NCBI GenBank assembly: GCA_963704025.1
Contig: CAVPGP010000001.1
Coordinates: forward strand, 310,001-374,000
Origin: CAVPGP01 sp963704025
GTDB lineage: Bacteria; Actinomycetota; Thermoleophilia; Gaiellales; Gaiellaceae
Direction: 5' to 3'
Length of the DNA: 64,000 nucleotides
Shown: positions 24,175-33,869 of the stretch, piece after piece
How positions within the stretch are numbered: position 1 is the stretch's first letter
How the letters are laid out: each line of letters starts with the position of its first letter
Program-made: the position numbers and the translations under genes
The notes under the pieces: generated by a model
Told to the model about the DNA's origin: nothing
The model's input: the letters and a program-made list of their open reading frames with translations, nothing else
Database searches by the model: none

Positions 24175-26285
24175 TCGACGGTCAGCCGCGGCAGCCACTC
24201 GAGCCAGCGCGGCAGATACCAGTTCCAGCGCCCGAGCAGCTTCATCGCCGCCGGCAGCACGACCGAGCGGATCACCGTCGCGTCGATCGCGAGCGCGACG
24301 GCCACGCCGACCCCCATCTGCTGGAACGGAACAAGGTCGCCGCTCGCGAAGCCGATGAAGACGGCAATGATGATCGCCGCCGCGCCGGTGATGAGCCGCG
24401 CGGTCGAGCCGACCCCGAACGCGACCGCGCCGTCGGTGTCCCCCGTCTGGACGTACCGTTCGCGGATACGGCTGAGCAGGAACACCTCGTAGTCCATCGA
24501 GAGCCCGAAGAGCACCGAGAAGAGGAAGAGCGGCACCCAGGGCTCGATGCTGTCCACCTGCGTCAGCCCGAGCGGGCCGGCGAGCACGCCATGCTGGAAG
24601 ACGAGCACGAGCACGCCGTAGGCGGCGCCGACCGAGAGCAGGTTGAGCCCGATCGCCGTCGCCGCGACGACGACCGAGCGGAACACGATCGTCAGCAGCA
24701 CGAACGTCAGGCCGAGCACGAACGTGAAGACGATCGGGATCCAGCTCTTCATCACGTCCTGGTAGTCGAGCTCCTCGGCCGTGTCGCCGCCGACGAGGAC
24801 GCGCGCCCCGCTGCCCCGGAACGATTCGGGCACGATGTGCTCGCGGAGGTCGCGCACCGCCCCGGTGGCACGCGTGCCCGTCGAGTCGCCGGCGACGGAG
24901 AAGGAGACGAGTCGCAGATTCGGGTCGCCGCTGCCGCGCACGGTCGGGGGGCCGAAGTCGGGGCTCGCGGCGACCCGCGCGCTCAGCCGTCGGATCGACG
25001 GGCCGAGCGAAGAGCCGTTTCCCTGGACGACGACCAGGACCGGGCTCGTGCCGGACGAGTTGAAGTCGCGCTCCATCGCGAGGAAGCCCTGCTTGGAGAG
25101 CAGCCGGTCCGGAAGCGTGCTGACACCGGCCGACCCCGTCCGCAGGCCGACGAGCGGCGAGGCGATCACGAGCAGCACGACCACCGCGACGGTCAACGTG
25201 ATCGCGGGCGCGCGCATGACGCGGCGAACGATCCCCGACCAGAAGCGCCCCTCGCTGCCGGCGATCTCGGCGAGAGCGTGACCGATCCACGGCAGCTTGA
25301 GCGCCTCGATCCGGTCGCCGAGGAGCCCGAGCATCGCGGGGAGCAGCGTCAGCGCGGTCGCAACCGAGACGATCCCGACGAAGATCGCTCCCACGGCGAG
25401 GCTGCGCATCACGGTGTGCGGCACGAGCAGCATCCCCGTCATCGCGACGACGAACGCGAGACCGGAGACGAGCACGGCCCGGCTCGCGGTCGAGCCGGCG
25501 GCCTCGATCGCCTCGAACTGCTCCTGGCCCCGGGAACGCTCCTCCCGGTACCTCGAGACGACGAAGAGCGCATAGTCGATCCCGAGCGCGAGGCCCATCC
25601 CCGAGATCATGTTGACCACGAAGATCGACAGGTTCGTGAACTGCGAGGCGACGGCCGTCAGACCGACCGCGACGAGGATCGAGACGATCGCCGTCCCGAG
25701 CGGGATCAACGCCGCGACAACCGTTCCGAACACGAGCAGCAGGATCAGCAAAGCCACCGGGAGACCGAAGAAGAGCTCGCCCTTCTTCAGGTCGTGCTGC
25801 GAGAGCGTGTCGAAGTCGTCGTTGACGATCTCGTCCCCCGTCGCGACAACCTTGAAGCCGCCGCGTCCGTTCATCGAGTGGACCACGTGGATCAGCGGGT
25901 CGATCGGGCCTCCCATGGTCAACGGGATCTCGACGGCGTGCCCGTCGCGCGAGACCCTTTGCGCCCCCGCTTGCTGGGCCTGGAGGTTCGATTGCACGCT
26001 GTCCCGCCGAAGGCCGGCGAGGAACGCCCTGAAGCGCGGCTCGCCGGCCGTGACGCTCGCCGAGCGGACGATCACGACTGCGTCGACGGGCCGCCTGTCG
26101 TAGAGCCCGTTCTGAAACATCACGTCGAGCGCGCGCCGGGACTCCGGCTCGCCCGTCAGGTCGCCCTCGCTCGTCAGGTCGAGCGCCGCCGCGATCGCAG
26201 CGAAGCTGAGCACGATCACGACGAGCCAGGCGGCGAGAGTGCGCCACGGATGCCTGCTGCAGGCGGCGGCGAGCCGGCGCGTCAT
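24171..26285 (-). CDS. MMPL/RND-family transporter (704 aa)
   Basis: The architecture repeats twice: a membrane helix, an extracytoplasmic domain and a block of about five helices. Diagnostic segments are GMGLALGIDYALFVVSRYREE in the first half and FGLSMDYEVFLLSRIRE in the second. The buried Asp-Tyr pairs (GIDYALF, SMDYEVF) carry the proton relay. MMPL proteins export lipids or hydrophobic compounds to the cell surface. It is coupled to an MpaB-type oxygenase downstream and follows glycerol kinase by 25 bp, which suggests a lipid-related job. Confidence 0.9.
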   Translation of the reverse strand: MTRRLAAACSRHPWRTLAAWLVVIVLSFAAIAAALDLTSEGDLTGEPESRRALDVMFQNGLYDRRPVDAVVIVRSASVTAGEPRFRAFLAGLRRDSVQSNLQAQQAGAQRVSRDGHAVEIPLTMGGPIDPLIHVVHSMNGRGGFKVVATGDEIVNDDFDTLSQHDLKKGELFFGLPVALLILLLVFGTVVAALIPLGTAIVSILVAVGLTAVASQFTNLSIFVVNMISGMGLALGIDYALFVVSRYREERSRGQEQFEAIEAAGSTASRAVLVSGLAFVVAMTGMLLVPHTVMRSLAVGAIFVGIVSVATALTLLPAMLGLLGDRIEALKLPWIGHALAEIAGSEGRFWSGIVRRVMRAPAITLTVAVVVLLVIASPLVGLRTGSAGVSTLPDRLLSKQGFLAMERDFNSSGTSPVLVVVQGNGSSLGPSIRRLSARVAASPDFGPPTVRGSGDPNLRLVSFSVAGDSTGTRATGAVRDLREHIVPESFRGSGARVLVGGDTAEELDYQDVMKSWIPIVFTFVLGLTFVLLTIVFRSVVVAATAIGLNLLSVGAAYGVLVLVFQHGVLAGPLGLTQVDSIEPWVPLFLFSVLFGLSMDYEVFLLSRIRERYVQTGDTDGAVAFGVGSTARLITGAAAIIIAVFIGFASGDLVPFQQMGVGVAVALAIDATVIRSVVLPAAMKLLGRWNWYLPRWLEWLPRLTVE

Positions 26286-26310
26286 GTCTGAATCCTAGGG
26301 CCCGCCCGCG

Positions 26311-27727
26311 TCAGCGCACGAGCGCGCGCCTGAGCGCGAGCCGCCACTGCTCGCGGCTGTCCTGCGCTGCGGCGGCGTCGAGCTGCGGCATGAAGACCGC
26401 CCCGCGGCGGATTCTCGGCGCCAGGTCTGCCTCTCCGGCCCAGACGCCGGCGCCGAGCCCGGCGAGGATCGCCGCCCCGAGCGCCGTCGTCTCCCGCTCG
26501 GAGGCCACCTCGACCGGACAGCCGGCGACGTCGGCCTGGAACTGCATCAGGAACCCGTTGGCCGTCGCGCCGCCGTCGGCGCGCAGGACGTCCACCGGCT
26601 CGGTCAGCGCGTCGAGGACGTCCGCGACCTGGAAGGCGATCGCCTCGAGCGTCGCGCGTGCCAGGTGAGCGCGCGTCGTGCCACGCGTGAGGCCGGCGAT
26701 CAGCCCGCGCGCGTCCGCGGCCCAGTGCGGCGAGCCGAGGCCCGTGAGAGCCGGGACGAAGACGACGCCGCCGCTCGACTCGACCTGCCGTGCGAGCGCC
26801 TCGGTCTCCCCCGCCTCGGCGATCAGCCCCAACCCGTCGCGCAGCCACTGCACTGCGGCGCCGCTCGTCAGCACTGCTCCCTCCAGCGCGTACCCGCGCG
26901 CGGCAACTGTCTTCAGCAGCGCCCTCGGGCGGCGGCGCCGGCGAGTCGCCGACGTTGACGAGGACGAAGCTGCCGGTGCCGTAGGTCGCCTTCGCCTGGC
27001 CGGCGTCGAAGCACCCCTGCCCGAAGAGCGCCGCCTGCTGGTCGCCCGCGAGCCCGGCGATCGGGACCGCGGCGCCGAGCAGCTCCCCCTCGCCCACGAC
27101 CTCGGCCGAGCCGGCGAGCCGCGGCAGGAGCCCGCGCTCCACGCCGAAGAGCGCCAGCAGCTCGTCGCTCCAGTCGAGCGCGCCGATGTCGAAGAGCAGC
27201 GTCCGCGACGCGTTCGTCCGGTCGGTGACGTGCTCGCGGCCGCCGGTCAGCTTCCAGACGAGCCACGAGTCGACCGTCCCGAAGGCGAGCTCCTCGAGCG
27301 GCTCCTGGACCCGGGCGAGCAGCCACTCGAGCTTCGTGGCCGAGAAGTAGGGATCGGGGACGAGCCCCGTGCGGGCTCGGATCAGCTCCGCCGGCAGCTC
27401 CCGGCAGCGCTCCGCCGTGCGCCGGTCCTGCCAGACGATCGCCGGCGCGACCGGCCGCCCGGTGCGCCGGCTCCAGAGAACGGTGGTCTCGCGCTGGTTC
27501 GCGACCCCGATGGCGCGGAGCTCCGCCGGGCGGACCCGCGCGTCGCCGAGCGCGAGCTCCGCCGACGTCTCGACGCTGCGCCAGAGGTCCTCGGGATCGT
27601 GCTCCACCCAACCGGGCTGCGGAAAGTGCTGAGTGATCTCTGCGTAGCCGCGGCCGCGGACGTCCAGCTCCTCGTCGACCACGAGGCACGTCGTCCCGGA
27701 GGTGCCCTGGTCGATTGCGAGGATCAC
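26311..27727 (-). pseudogene. glpK: glycerol kinase with a single frameshift
   Basis: From the GTG at 27727 the sequence ILAIDQGTSGTTCLVVDEE and later GLAGDQQAALFGQGCF and KATYGTGSFVLVN are glycerol kinase (FGGY family), which phosphorylates glycerol with ATP. After PPPEG the frame changes, and LLKTVAARGYALEGAVLTSG followed by the ATP-site region RADGGATANGFLMQFQADV continues to 26311. The shift is one base in 26920-26930. Total length (472 codons) is near the family norm of about 500. It overlaps the dienelactone hydrolase stop by 4 bp. A sequence error is as likely as true loss. Confidence 0.85.
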
Positions 27728-28480
27728 GCGCCGTGGCGCGCCACGAACTCGAGCGTGCGGCGCCACGCGTCCTCGGACGCCTCGGCGTGCTCCTCCTGCT
27801 TGCGGTCGAAGAAGCTGTGCGGCGCGCCGTCGTAGACGACGAGCTCGTGCTCGACGCCGGCCTCGGCGAGCGCCTGCTCGAAGGCGTCGACATCCTCGAC
27901 GGGGATCGCCTGGTCGGCGCCGCCCATCAGGCCGAGGATCGGCGACTCGATCTCCGCCGCGCGCTGCGCAGGCCCCGGTGACCCGTCGCGCGCCCCGGCC
28001 GGGGCGCCCGTAGAAGCCGATCGCTCCCGCGAGGCCGATGCCCGACGCGGCGGCGAGCCAGGACTGGCGGCCTCCGAAGCAGAAGCCGACCGTGAAGACG
28101 GCCCGGGCTCCGCGCCTCCGGAGCCACTCGACTGCCGCCCGCGTGTCCGCCTGCAAGCCCTCCGTCGTCGTCTGGTCGACGTGCGGCCTGTACTCGAACT
28201 CGTCCCCGCGCCTCTCCGCGCCGGCGGTGCGCCCGAAGTAGTCGATCGCCACGGCCGCGTGGCCGCGCTCGCCGAACCGGAGCGCGAGCTCCTCGTAGAA
28301 GCGGTAGAGGCCGCGCACGTCCGGCAGGATCGCCACTCCGATTCGGCTCGGCTCGTCAGGCGTCGCCGCGAATGCCGCGAAGCGCGTCCCGTCCGCGGAC
28401 TCGAGCACGAGGTCCTCGTGAGACACGGCCGCGCCGGAGAGAACGGGGATCGGCGGCGACGAGTCGAGGTCGAAGCACAC
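27724..28480 (-). pseudogene. dienelactone hydrolase-family protein with a single frameshift
   Basis: The GTG at 28480 gives CFDLDSSPPIPVLSGAAVSHEDLVLESADG. The nucleophile motif is GFCFGG with cysteine, as in dienelactone hydrolase. After AGAIGFYG the frame shifts by one base (27984-28010, in a GGGGCGCG run) and continues IESPILGLMGGADQAIPVED to FFDRKQEEHAEASEDAW and the stop. The triad Asp (GGADQ) and His (GAPHSFF) are in the second frame. It leads an apparent operon with glpK, the MMPL transporter and the oxygenase. Confidence 0.8.
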
Positions 28481-28510
28481 GGCACGCGGACGATACCGCG
28501 ACGAAGCGAG

Positions 28511-28584
28511 GGTGGCGGACGGGACTCGAACCCGCGACCACCGGGACCACAACCCGGGGCTCTACCAGCTGAGCTACCGCCACC
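28511..28584 (-). tRNA. tRNA-His (anticodon GTG)
   Basis: Anticodon arm CCGGG-TTGTGGT-CCCGG gives GTG. The extra G at position -1 faces C73, the mark of tRNA-His (acceptor GGTGGCGG / CCGCCACC). D- and T-arms pair fully. Confidence 0.95.
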
Positions 28585-28630
28585 AAGCGGCGGAGACAGG
28601 ATAGCCGCGGCTTCGAAGCGCGAACAGCGC

Positions 28631-29092
28631 TCAGCCGTCGAGCGGCCACGCGATCCCGGGCCGCTCGAAGGCGCCGTCGAAGTCGTCGCCCGTGCTCCAC
28701 GTCCGCCAGCCGGCCGGCTCGAGCCTGACGGTGACGACGTCGGTCGCGCGAATCGCGCCGCCGACCTGCGGTTCGGCGAGGCCTGCCGGCGTCAGGTACT
28801 TCCGCCAGACGAGCTCGTTCACTGCGAGCGCCTCCTCGCCCGCCAGCACGGCGAGCGAGCCCGACGCCGTCGCGCCGCGATAGGGCGCGGGCGTGCGCGC
28901 GTCGACGAGGATCGCGCCCTCCGGGCGAGCGGCTGCGTTCCGCGCCTTCCGGCTCGTGGGGTCGGTCGAGACATAGACGTACGGGGCCCGCCAGAGGAAC
29001 CAAACCGCCGCGAGGCTCGTCGACCCGTCCGCGTTCCGCGTCGCGAGCGTCGCGATGTACCGGCCGGCGAGGAGCTCCTCCAGCGATTCCAC
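28631..29092 (-). CDS. pyridoxamine 5'-phosphate oxidase-like split-barrel flavoprotein (153 aa)
   Basis: ELLAGRYIATLATRNADGSTSLAAVWFLW is the opening strand pair of the FMN/F420-binding split barrel, followed by YVYVSTDPTSRKARNAAARPEGAILVD. In actinobacteria such proteins are often F420-dependent reductases or haem-degrading enzymes, so cofactor and substrate cannot be fixed. The GTG at 29092 follows the TPR gene stop by 1 bp on the same strand, so the two are coupled. Confidence 0.75.
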   Translation of the reverse strand: MESLEELLAGRYIATLATRNADGSTSLAAVWFLWRAPYVYVSTDPTSRKARNAAARPEGAILVDARTPAPYRGATASGSLAVLAGEEALAVNELVWRKYLTPAGLAEPQVGGAIRATDVVTVRLEPAGWRTWSTGDDFDGAFERPGIAWPLDG

Positions 29093-29093
29093 G

Positions 29094-29930
29094 TCAGCCT
29101 GCGAGCCCTCTGAGCCGCTCGGCGCGGTCGCCGTCGAACGACGGGTCGTCGCGCTCCAGTAGCGGGATGGCGAGCCGCGCCTGCACCCGCGCGTCGTCTA
29201 CGCGGCCGAGCGCCGCATAGTCCTCGGCGAGCTCCTCGTGGAACCAGCCGTCGGGGCTGCCCCCGTCCTCCGCCCAGGCGACGGCCTCCTCGAGCTGCGC
29301 CGCGGCCTCGTCCGGCCGCCCTGCCGTGCGGAGCGCCCGGCCGACCGCGTAGCGGGCGATCTCGATCTCCTGCCGCTGCTCGGGCACGCGCTCGCGTGCG
29401 GCGAGCGCCTGCTGGAAGGCGTCGAGCGCGCCTGCTGCGTCTCCGGCCTCGAGACGCTCCCAGCCGAGGTTGTTCAGCAGCGGCCCCAGCCAGTACGAGG
29501 CCTCTTCCGATTCCTCGGCGAGCTCGATCCCGCGCCTCGTCCAGGCCTCCAGCCCGTCCGGCGCGGCGAGTGCGGCCATGTGTGCGGCGTCTGCCGCGAT
29601 GAAGTCCTGTCCCGCCGCGAGCGCGAGCGCGTAGGCGGACTCGAAGAGAGGCAGCGCCGCCTCCGGATCGCCCCCAGATCTTCGCGTCCGCCCCCGCTCG
29701 AGGTCGATGCGCGCCCGCGCGACGGGGCTCGACCCGGCCAGAGTCTCGGCCTCGACGAGCAGCGCCTCGCTCGCGTCGAGCTCGCCGCGGAGCCCCTGCA
29801 CGCGCGCCAGCTGCGTCAGCACCTCCGACCGCCCGCCGTCGTCCGGCTCGAGCGCCAGCTGCTCCTCGAGCCGCGCCTCGCTCCCGTCCAGGTCGGAGAA
29901 GTCCCAGAGAGGCCGCAGGCGGTCCGTCAC
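29094..29930 (-). CDS. TPR-repeat protein (278 aa)
   Basis: Helix pairs with TPR spacing run through the whole protein: EVLTQLARVQGLRGELDASEALLVEAE, LNNLGWERLEAGDAAGALDAFQQALAARE and GRALRTAGRPDEAAAQLEEAVAWA. No catalytic or membrane domain is present, so it should be a soluble scaffold for protein contacts. It is coupled to the flavoprotein downstream. The 172-bp palindrome lies 41 bp upstream of its start and separates it from the TolB-like gene. Confidence 0.8.
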   Translation of the reverse strand: MTDRLRPLWDFSDLDGSEARLEEQLALEPDDGGRSEVLTQLARVQGLRGELDASEALLVEAETLAGSSPVARARIDLERGRTRRSGGDPEAALPLFESAYALALAAGQDFIAADAAHMAALAAPDGLEAWTRRGIELAEESEEASYWLGPLLNNLGWERLEAGDAAGALDAFQQALAARERVPEQRQEIEIARYAVGRALRTAGRPDEAAAQLEEAVAWAEDGGSPDGWFHEELAEDYAALGRVDDARVQARLAIPLLERDDPSFDGDRAERLRGLAG

Positions 29931-29971
29931 CGGTCAACCTTAGAGCCTTGAAACCCCGAGGCGTGAGGAAA

Positions 29972-30143
29972 CCTAGGAGGGTTTGGCGGAACGGTCCTCG
30001 TCGCCGGGTGCGTGGCGAAGTGGTCGAGGCAAGGACGCAGGGAGCGGCGATAGCAGCCGCTATCGCCGCGACTGAGGACGCCGCCTCGGCCGCTTCGACG
30101 CGTACACGGCGGCTCAGCGGCTGTTTCGCCAAACCCTCCTAGG
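29972..30143. repeat. 172-bp near-complete palindromic element (MITE-like)
   Basis: The ends are a perfect 17-bp inverted repeat, CCTAGGAGGGTTTGGCG (29972-29988) and its complement (30127-30143). The centre holds a second perfect inverted repeat, GCGGCGATAGC / GCTATCGCCGC (30044-30069). Both share the same centre to within 1 bp, and the intervening arms also match imperfectly (for example GCGAAGTGGTCGAGG against GTCGAAGCGGCCGAGG). The whole unit would therefore fold into one long hairpin. It supplies the TAG stop of the TolB-like gene. No target duplication is clear. Confidence 0.8.
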
Positions 30144-31143
30144 GAAGGGGCTGCCAGGCGGGCTCGCCGTCCTGCGCCGCGGCCGAAGCGTCGTCCAGAC
30201 AGGTGTCGTCGACGTCCGGATCGCAGTCCGCGGCCGGGTCGTCCACCGGGTCGTTCGTGACGTTAACCGCGCCCGATCCGTCGGCGCGCGCGACGTAGAT
30301 CTCGGCGTTGCCGTCACGATCGGAGACGAAGACGATCCTCTTGCCGTCGGGCGACCACGCCGGATTCGAATCGTCGGCCTCGCCGCTCGTGAGCTCGGCC
30401 GGCGCGCCTCCCTTGGGGCGTGCGAGCAGGCGGCGGTTCCCGGAGTCGTCCGTCCGGTCGAAGAGCAGCGCCGCGTTCCACGCGACGGAGGGCTCGTCGC
30501 CCGCTCCGAGGCTCGCGGCCTGGCACCTCACCGAGCCGCCGAACGACGCCGCGAACAGCATCCCGTCGCGCGAGTAGAGGATCTGCTTGCCGTCGGCGGC
30601 CCAGGCGGGCGCGGCGAGACTCGCCTCGTCGCTCCAGCAGAGCCTCCTCGGGCTGCGCCCGTCCGAGGCGGCGACCCAGAGCGCGTCGTTGCCACTGTCG
30701 CCGTCGGCCTTCAGGTAGGCGATCCACTTCCCGTCCGGCGACCAGGCGGGCGCCGCGCCGTCCGGGATCAGCGCCTGCTGGTTCGTCCCGTCGGCGCGCA
30801 TCGTCCAGATGCCGGAGGTTCCCTCCTCGTCGGCGTGCACGTACGCGATCGACGCGCCGCTCGGCGACCAGGCGGGCGAGTAGCTCTCCTCGTAGGCGTC
30901 CTCGGAGGACTGAGTCAGCTGACGGCGGCCCGACCCGTCGGCCGCGACGACGAAGATCTGGCGCGTACCGTCCGCGTCGCTGACGAACGCGATCTTGCCG
31001 TTGCGCTTGGGCTTGGGCGCGACGGCGGCAGGGGACGGCTTTCGCTTCGTCTTCGGCTTCGGCTTCTTCTTCGCGGCCAGGCCGCCGCCGGGAACCGCGA
31101 GCAGGAGCACGAGGGCCGCCGCGAAGAGGATCGAGCGCCGCAT
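30139..31143 (-). CDS. exported TolB-like PD40 beta-propeller protein (334 aa)
   Basis: A signal peptide (SILFAAALVLLLAVPGGGLAA) precedes a basic linker KKKPKPKTKRKPSP. Repeated propeller blades of the TolB/PD40 type follow: GKIAFVSDADGTRQIFVVAADG, YSPAWSPSGASIAYV, APAWSPDGKWIAYLKADG and SNPAWSPDGKRIVFVSDRDG. Such propellers bind proteins or glycans; no partner is indicated. The ATG at 31143 is preferred to the adjoining GTG at 31146. The last codon and stop lie in the palindromic element, so the native C-terminus may have been altered by its insertion. Confidence 0.85.
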   Translation of the reverse strand: MRRSILFAAALVLLLAVPGGGLAAKKKPKPKTKRKPSPAAVAPKPKRNGKIAFVSDADGTRQIFVVAADGSGRRQLTQSSEDAYEESYSPAWSPSGASIAYVHADEEGTSGIWTMRADGTNQQALIPDGAAPAWSPDGKWIAYLKADGDSGNDALWVAASDGRSPRRLCWSDEASLAAPAWAADGKQILYSRDGMLFAASFGGSVRCQAASLGAGDEPSVAWNAALLFDRTDDSGNRRLLARPKGGAPAELTSGEADDSNPAWSPDGKRIVFVSDRDGNAEIYVARADGSGAVNVTNDPVDDPAADCDPDVDDTCLDDASAAAQDGEPAWQPLP

Positions 31144-31198
31144 CACCCGAAGGCTGTCGGCGCCGGCGCGACCCGGCTGGACACCCGAGCGAGGGAGG

Positions 31199-31270
31199 CG
31201 CGCCCGGCAGGATTCGAACCTGCGACCAACGGCTTAGAAGGCCGACGCTCTTCCGCTGAGCTACGGGCGC
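31199..31270 (-). tRNA. tRNA-Arg (anticodon TCT)
   Basis: Acceptor GCGCCCG / CGGGCGC, D-arm GCTC...GAGC, anticodon loop CTTCTAA (TCT, reads AGA) and T-arm GCAGG-TTCGAAT-CCTGC. The first anticodon-stem pair is a mismatch (T-T). The rest pairs well, so it should be functional. Confidence 0.93.
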
Positions 31271-31304
31271 ACGAAGGGAAGGGTATCGCGAGCCTCAGCG
31301 GCGG

Positions 31305-31873
31305 CTAGCGCCGGACGCCGAAGTCGGCGGTCAGGACGGTCACGGCGGCGCCTCTGAACGTGCCCGGTGCGGAGCTCGAGTGAACGGCGGAGAGGCCGAT
31401 CTCGCGCCAGCCGGGAGGCGAGCAGGTTCTCGCGATGCCCCGGGCTCGCGAGCCAGAGCTGGACCGCGCGCGCCGGGCCGATGCCCGGGGACGACCAGAG
31501 GAGGTTCTCGCCGACCGACCAGATGCGGTAGCCCTGCGGGCCGTAGTAGCGCCGGACCCGCTGGGAGAACGGCGTCCCGTCGGCGGACTCGTGGGCGAAG
31601 AAGCCGCCGGTCACCATCGCCCGCGAATGGCCTGCAGCGGCCGCCGAGAGCGGAACGGAGAGGCGAAGCGCGGCGACCCCGTGCCGACGCCGAACCTGGT
31701 TGATCTGCTTGAGGACGCCCACTTCGAGCGTCTTGACCGTCGTCAGGCCGCGGCGCGGCCGGGGCGGCGGGAGCCGCCGGCGCCGCCGACCCGACGGCCG
31801 CCGTGAAGCTGCAGGCGACGCAGATCGCGGCGAGCGCACGGAGCACGCGTCTCGATCCGGCGCCAGAGGTCAT
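31305..31873 (-). pseudogene. secreted CAP-domain (SCP/PR-1-like) protein with two frameshifts
   Basis: The ATG at 31873 gives a signal peptide (VLRALAAICVACSFTAAVGSAA) and an Ala-Pro linker. The CAP core follows in a second frame (QINQVRRRHGVAALRLS, AAGHSRAMVTGGFFAHESAD, GENLLWSSPG, WLASPGHRENLLA). The C-terminus GWREIGLSAVHSS to FGVRR is in a third. Shifts fall near 31745-31765 and 31408-31420, both in GC runs. The CAP motifs (first His in AGHS, HRENLL) are intact. Two clean single-base shifts in an otherwise perfect gene suggest sequence error or very recent loss. Confidence 0.75.
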
Positions 31874-31882
31874 CGGGACACG

Positions 31883-32974
31883 TTACCCGCCGGGCTCGGC
31901 GGCACCGGCCGCCGGACCGACCAGCGACTCACCGGGTGACCGCCGCGCCAGCCAATCCCTGAGGATGACCTGGATCGCGCCCGCGACCGGGATCGCGCCG
32001 AGGGCGCCGAGCACACCGGCGATCTGCGCGCCGATCAGGACGGAGACGAGCACGACGAGCGGCGACAGCTGCACGGTCCGTCCGTAGATGAGCGGCTGGA
32101 GGATGTGGTTCTCGAGCTGCTGGTAGACGATGAAGAAGATCACCACGACGATCCCCGCCGGGATCGAGTGCAGGAAGGCCACGGTGCCGACGATGATCGC
32201 CGCGATCGTCGCCCCGGCGAGCGGGATCAGGTCGAGAACGGCGACCACAAGGCCGAGTGCGATCGCAAACGGCACGCCCATGACCAGGAGCACCGCCGTC
32301 GACGTCAGCCCGGCGATCAGGCTGATCACGAGGTTGCCGGAGACGTAGCCGCCGACGGTGCGGTAGATGTCACGGCCGATCGCGCGCCAGCGAGCCTCCT
32401 GCTCGGGCGGCAGGAGCCGGTAGAAGCGCTCCACCCAGTCCGGCCCCTCGAGGAGCATGAACACGGTCATGAAGATGATCGTGACCGTCGCGACGATGAT
32501 GGTGATCACGCCCTTGGTGACGGAGATGGCCGTGCCGGAGAGGCCGAGGATCCTTCGCGCGCCGCCGTTGTGCAGCGCATCCTTCACCCGCTCGACCACG
32601 TGGTACTTGGTCTCGAGGAAGCCGATTCGCCCGCGCCCCTTGGTCAGGTCGTCCACGTAGTCCGGGATGGCGTCGACGAAATCGTTCGCCTGGTGGACGA
32701 TCGTCGGCAGGAAGAGAGCGCCGAGACCGACGAGGGCGAGCAGCGCGGTGACCACCGTGATCGCGACCGCGACGCCGCGGCGCTTGATTCCCCGCTGCAG
32801 GAGCCACTCGACCGCCGGATTGAGCGCCAGGGTCAGGAAGAGCGCGACCAACACCCACGTCAAGACCTGCCGCGAGATCCAGATCACCTCGAGCGCCGCG
32901 GCGACCGCCAGCACCACGAGCACCACGGTGAGCACGGTCCGCGGGCGGAAGGAGACGAGCCGCTCTTCGGCCAT
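31883..32974 (-). CDS. AI-2E family transporter (PF01594; 363 aa)
   Basis: There are about eight membrane helices with the family's long central amphipathic segment between the third and fourth. Diagnostic stretches are LTLALNPAVEWLLQRGIKRRGVAV, NFVDAIPDYVDDL and the C-terminal ENHILQPLIYGRTVQLSPL. Members are secondary transporters; only some move autoinducer-2, others exchange sodium and protons. The ATG at 32974 gives MAEERLVSFRPRTV. It stands alone on the minus strand. Confidence 0.9.
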   Translation of the reverse strand: MAEERLVSFRPRTVLTVVLVVLAVAAALEVIWISRQVLTWVLVALFLTLALNPAVEWLLQRGIKRRGVAVAITVVTALLALVGLGALFLPTIVHQANDFVDAIPDYVDDLTKGRGRIGFLETKYHVVERVKDALHNGGARRILGLSGTAISVTKGVITIIVATVTIIFMTVFMLLEGPDWVERFYRLLPPEQEARWRAIGRDIYRTVGGYVSGNLVISLIAGLTSTAVLLVMGVPFAIALGLVVAVLDLIPLAGATIAAIIVGTVAFLHSIPAGIVVVIFFIVYQQLENHILQPLIYGRTVQLSPLVVLVSVLIGAQIAGVLGALGAIPVAGAIQVILRDWLARRSPGESLVGPAAGAAEPGG

Positions 32975-33060
32975 CCGGGGATCGTCGCGGAGGGGTCGGA
33001 CGGCCCTATGCGATCAGGGAGCACCTATCTAGATCGTGTCGACCGGCGTATCCTCGGGTC

Positions 33061-33822
33061 ATGGTTCGTGCCCGCATGGCGACACGACTCGCCGCCGCCA
33101 TCGCGTGCGGATCGGTCATCGGCGGCGTTCTGGCCGCCTGCGGGAGCACGAAGACCGTCACGAAGACCGTGACCGTCGTCGGCACCGTCCCGAACGGTGG
33201 CGCGACCAACGTCAGCGAGAGCGTCGCTGCCGGCGCCCACGACTTCACGAAGTTTGCGTGCGCCCAGTGTCACGGCGAGCGTGGACGTGGCGGCGTCTCC
33301 GCGGACGTCCCCGCCCTCGACCAGGTCGGGAAGCAACTGACCGTGGCACAGCTGAAGCAGATCATCGACCACGGCCTCGGCGAATCGGCGAACCCGAAGA
33401 AGCCGTACATGCCGGTCTGGGGGCAGGTGATCTCGGCGCACCAGGTCGCCGATCTGGTCGCATACATCCGCGCCGGCCTGCCGCCGGTGCCGGGAGCGAC
33501 CCCGCCGCCGGTGATCACCGGCCAGGGCGCCGCGGTCGAGGGGGCGCTCCTCTACGAACGGTATGGCTGCGTCAACTGCCACGGCCCCAACGGGCTCGGC
33601 GGCGTCCCGAACCCGCAGTCGCCCGACAAGGCGATCCCTCCCCTCTCCGGCGCGGACTTCTTCGAGGAGTTCAACACCGACCAGAAGATCATCACCATGA
33701 TCAGGAGTGGCAGCGTCCTCGGGAAGGCACCAATCGTGTCGATGCCCCACTGGGGCGGGATCATCCCCGACGAGCAGCTGCAGGCGCTCGTCGCCTACAT
33801 CAAGACACTCAAGACGAGCTAG
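33061..33822 (+). CDS. diheme c-type cytochrome lipoprotein (253 aa)
   Basis: A lipoprotein signal ends GGVLAACG. Two class I cytochrome c domains follow, each with a CxxCH haem site: FACAQCHGERG near residue 65 and YGCVNCHGPNG near residue 170. Distal methionine candidates are in KPYMPVWG and SMPHWGG. The protein would carry electrons on the outer face of the membrane, for example to a haem-copper oxidase. The CtaG-type assembly factor follows 140 bp downstream with one tRNA between, which supports a respiratory role. Confidence 0.9.
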   Translation: MVRARMATRLAAAIACGSVIGGVLAACGSTKTVTKTVTVVGTVPNGGATNVSESVAAGAHDFTKFACAQCHGERGRGGVSADVPALDQVGKQLTVAQLKQIIDHGLGESANPKKPYMPVWGQVISAHQVADLVAYIRAGLPPVPGATPPPVITGQGAAVEGALLYERYGCVNCHGPNGLGGVPNPQSPDKAIPPLSGADFFEEFNTDQKIITMIRSGSVLGKAPIVSMPHWGGIIPDEQLQALVAYIKTLKTS

Positions 33823-33869
33823 CGCCGGAGGACGCGTGCCGGCGGTGCCCGACGAAGCCGTCGCGAAGA

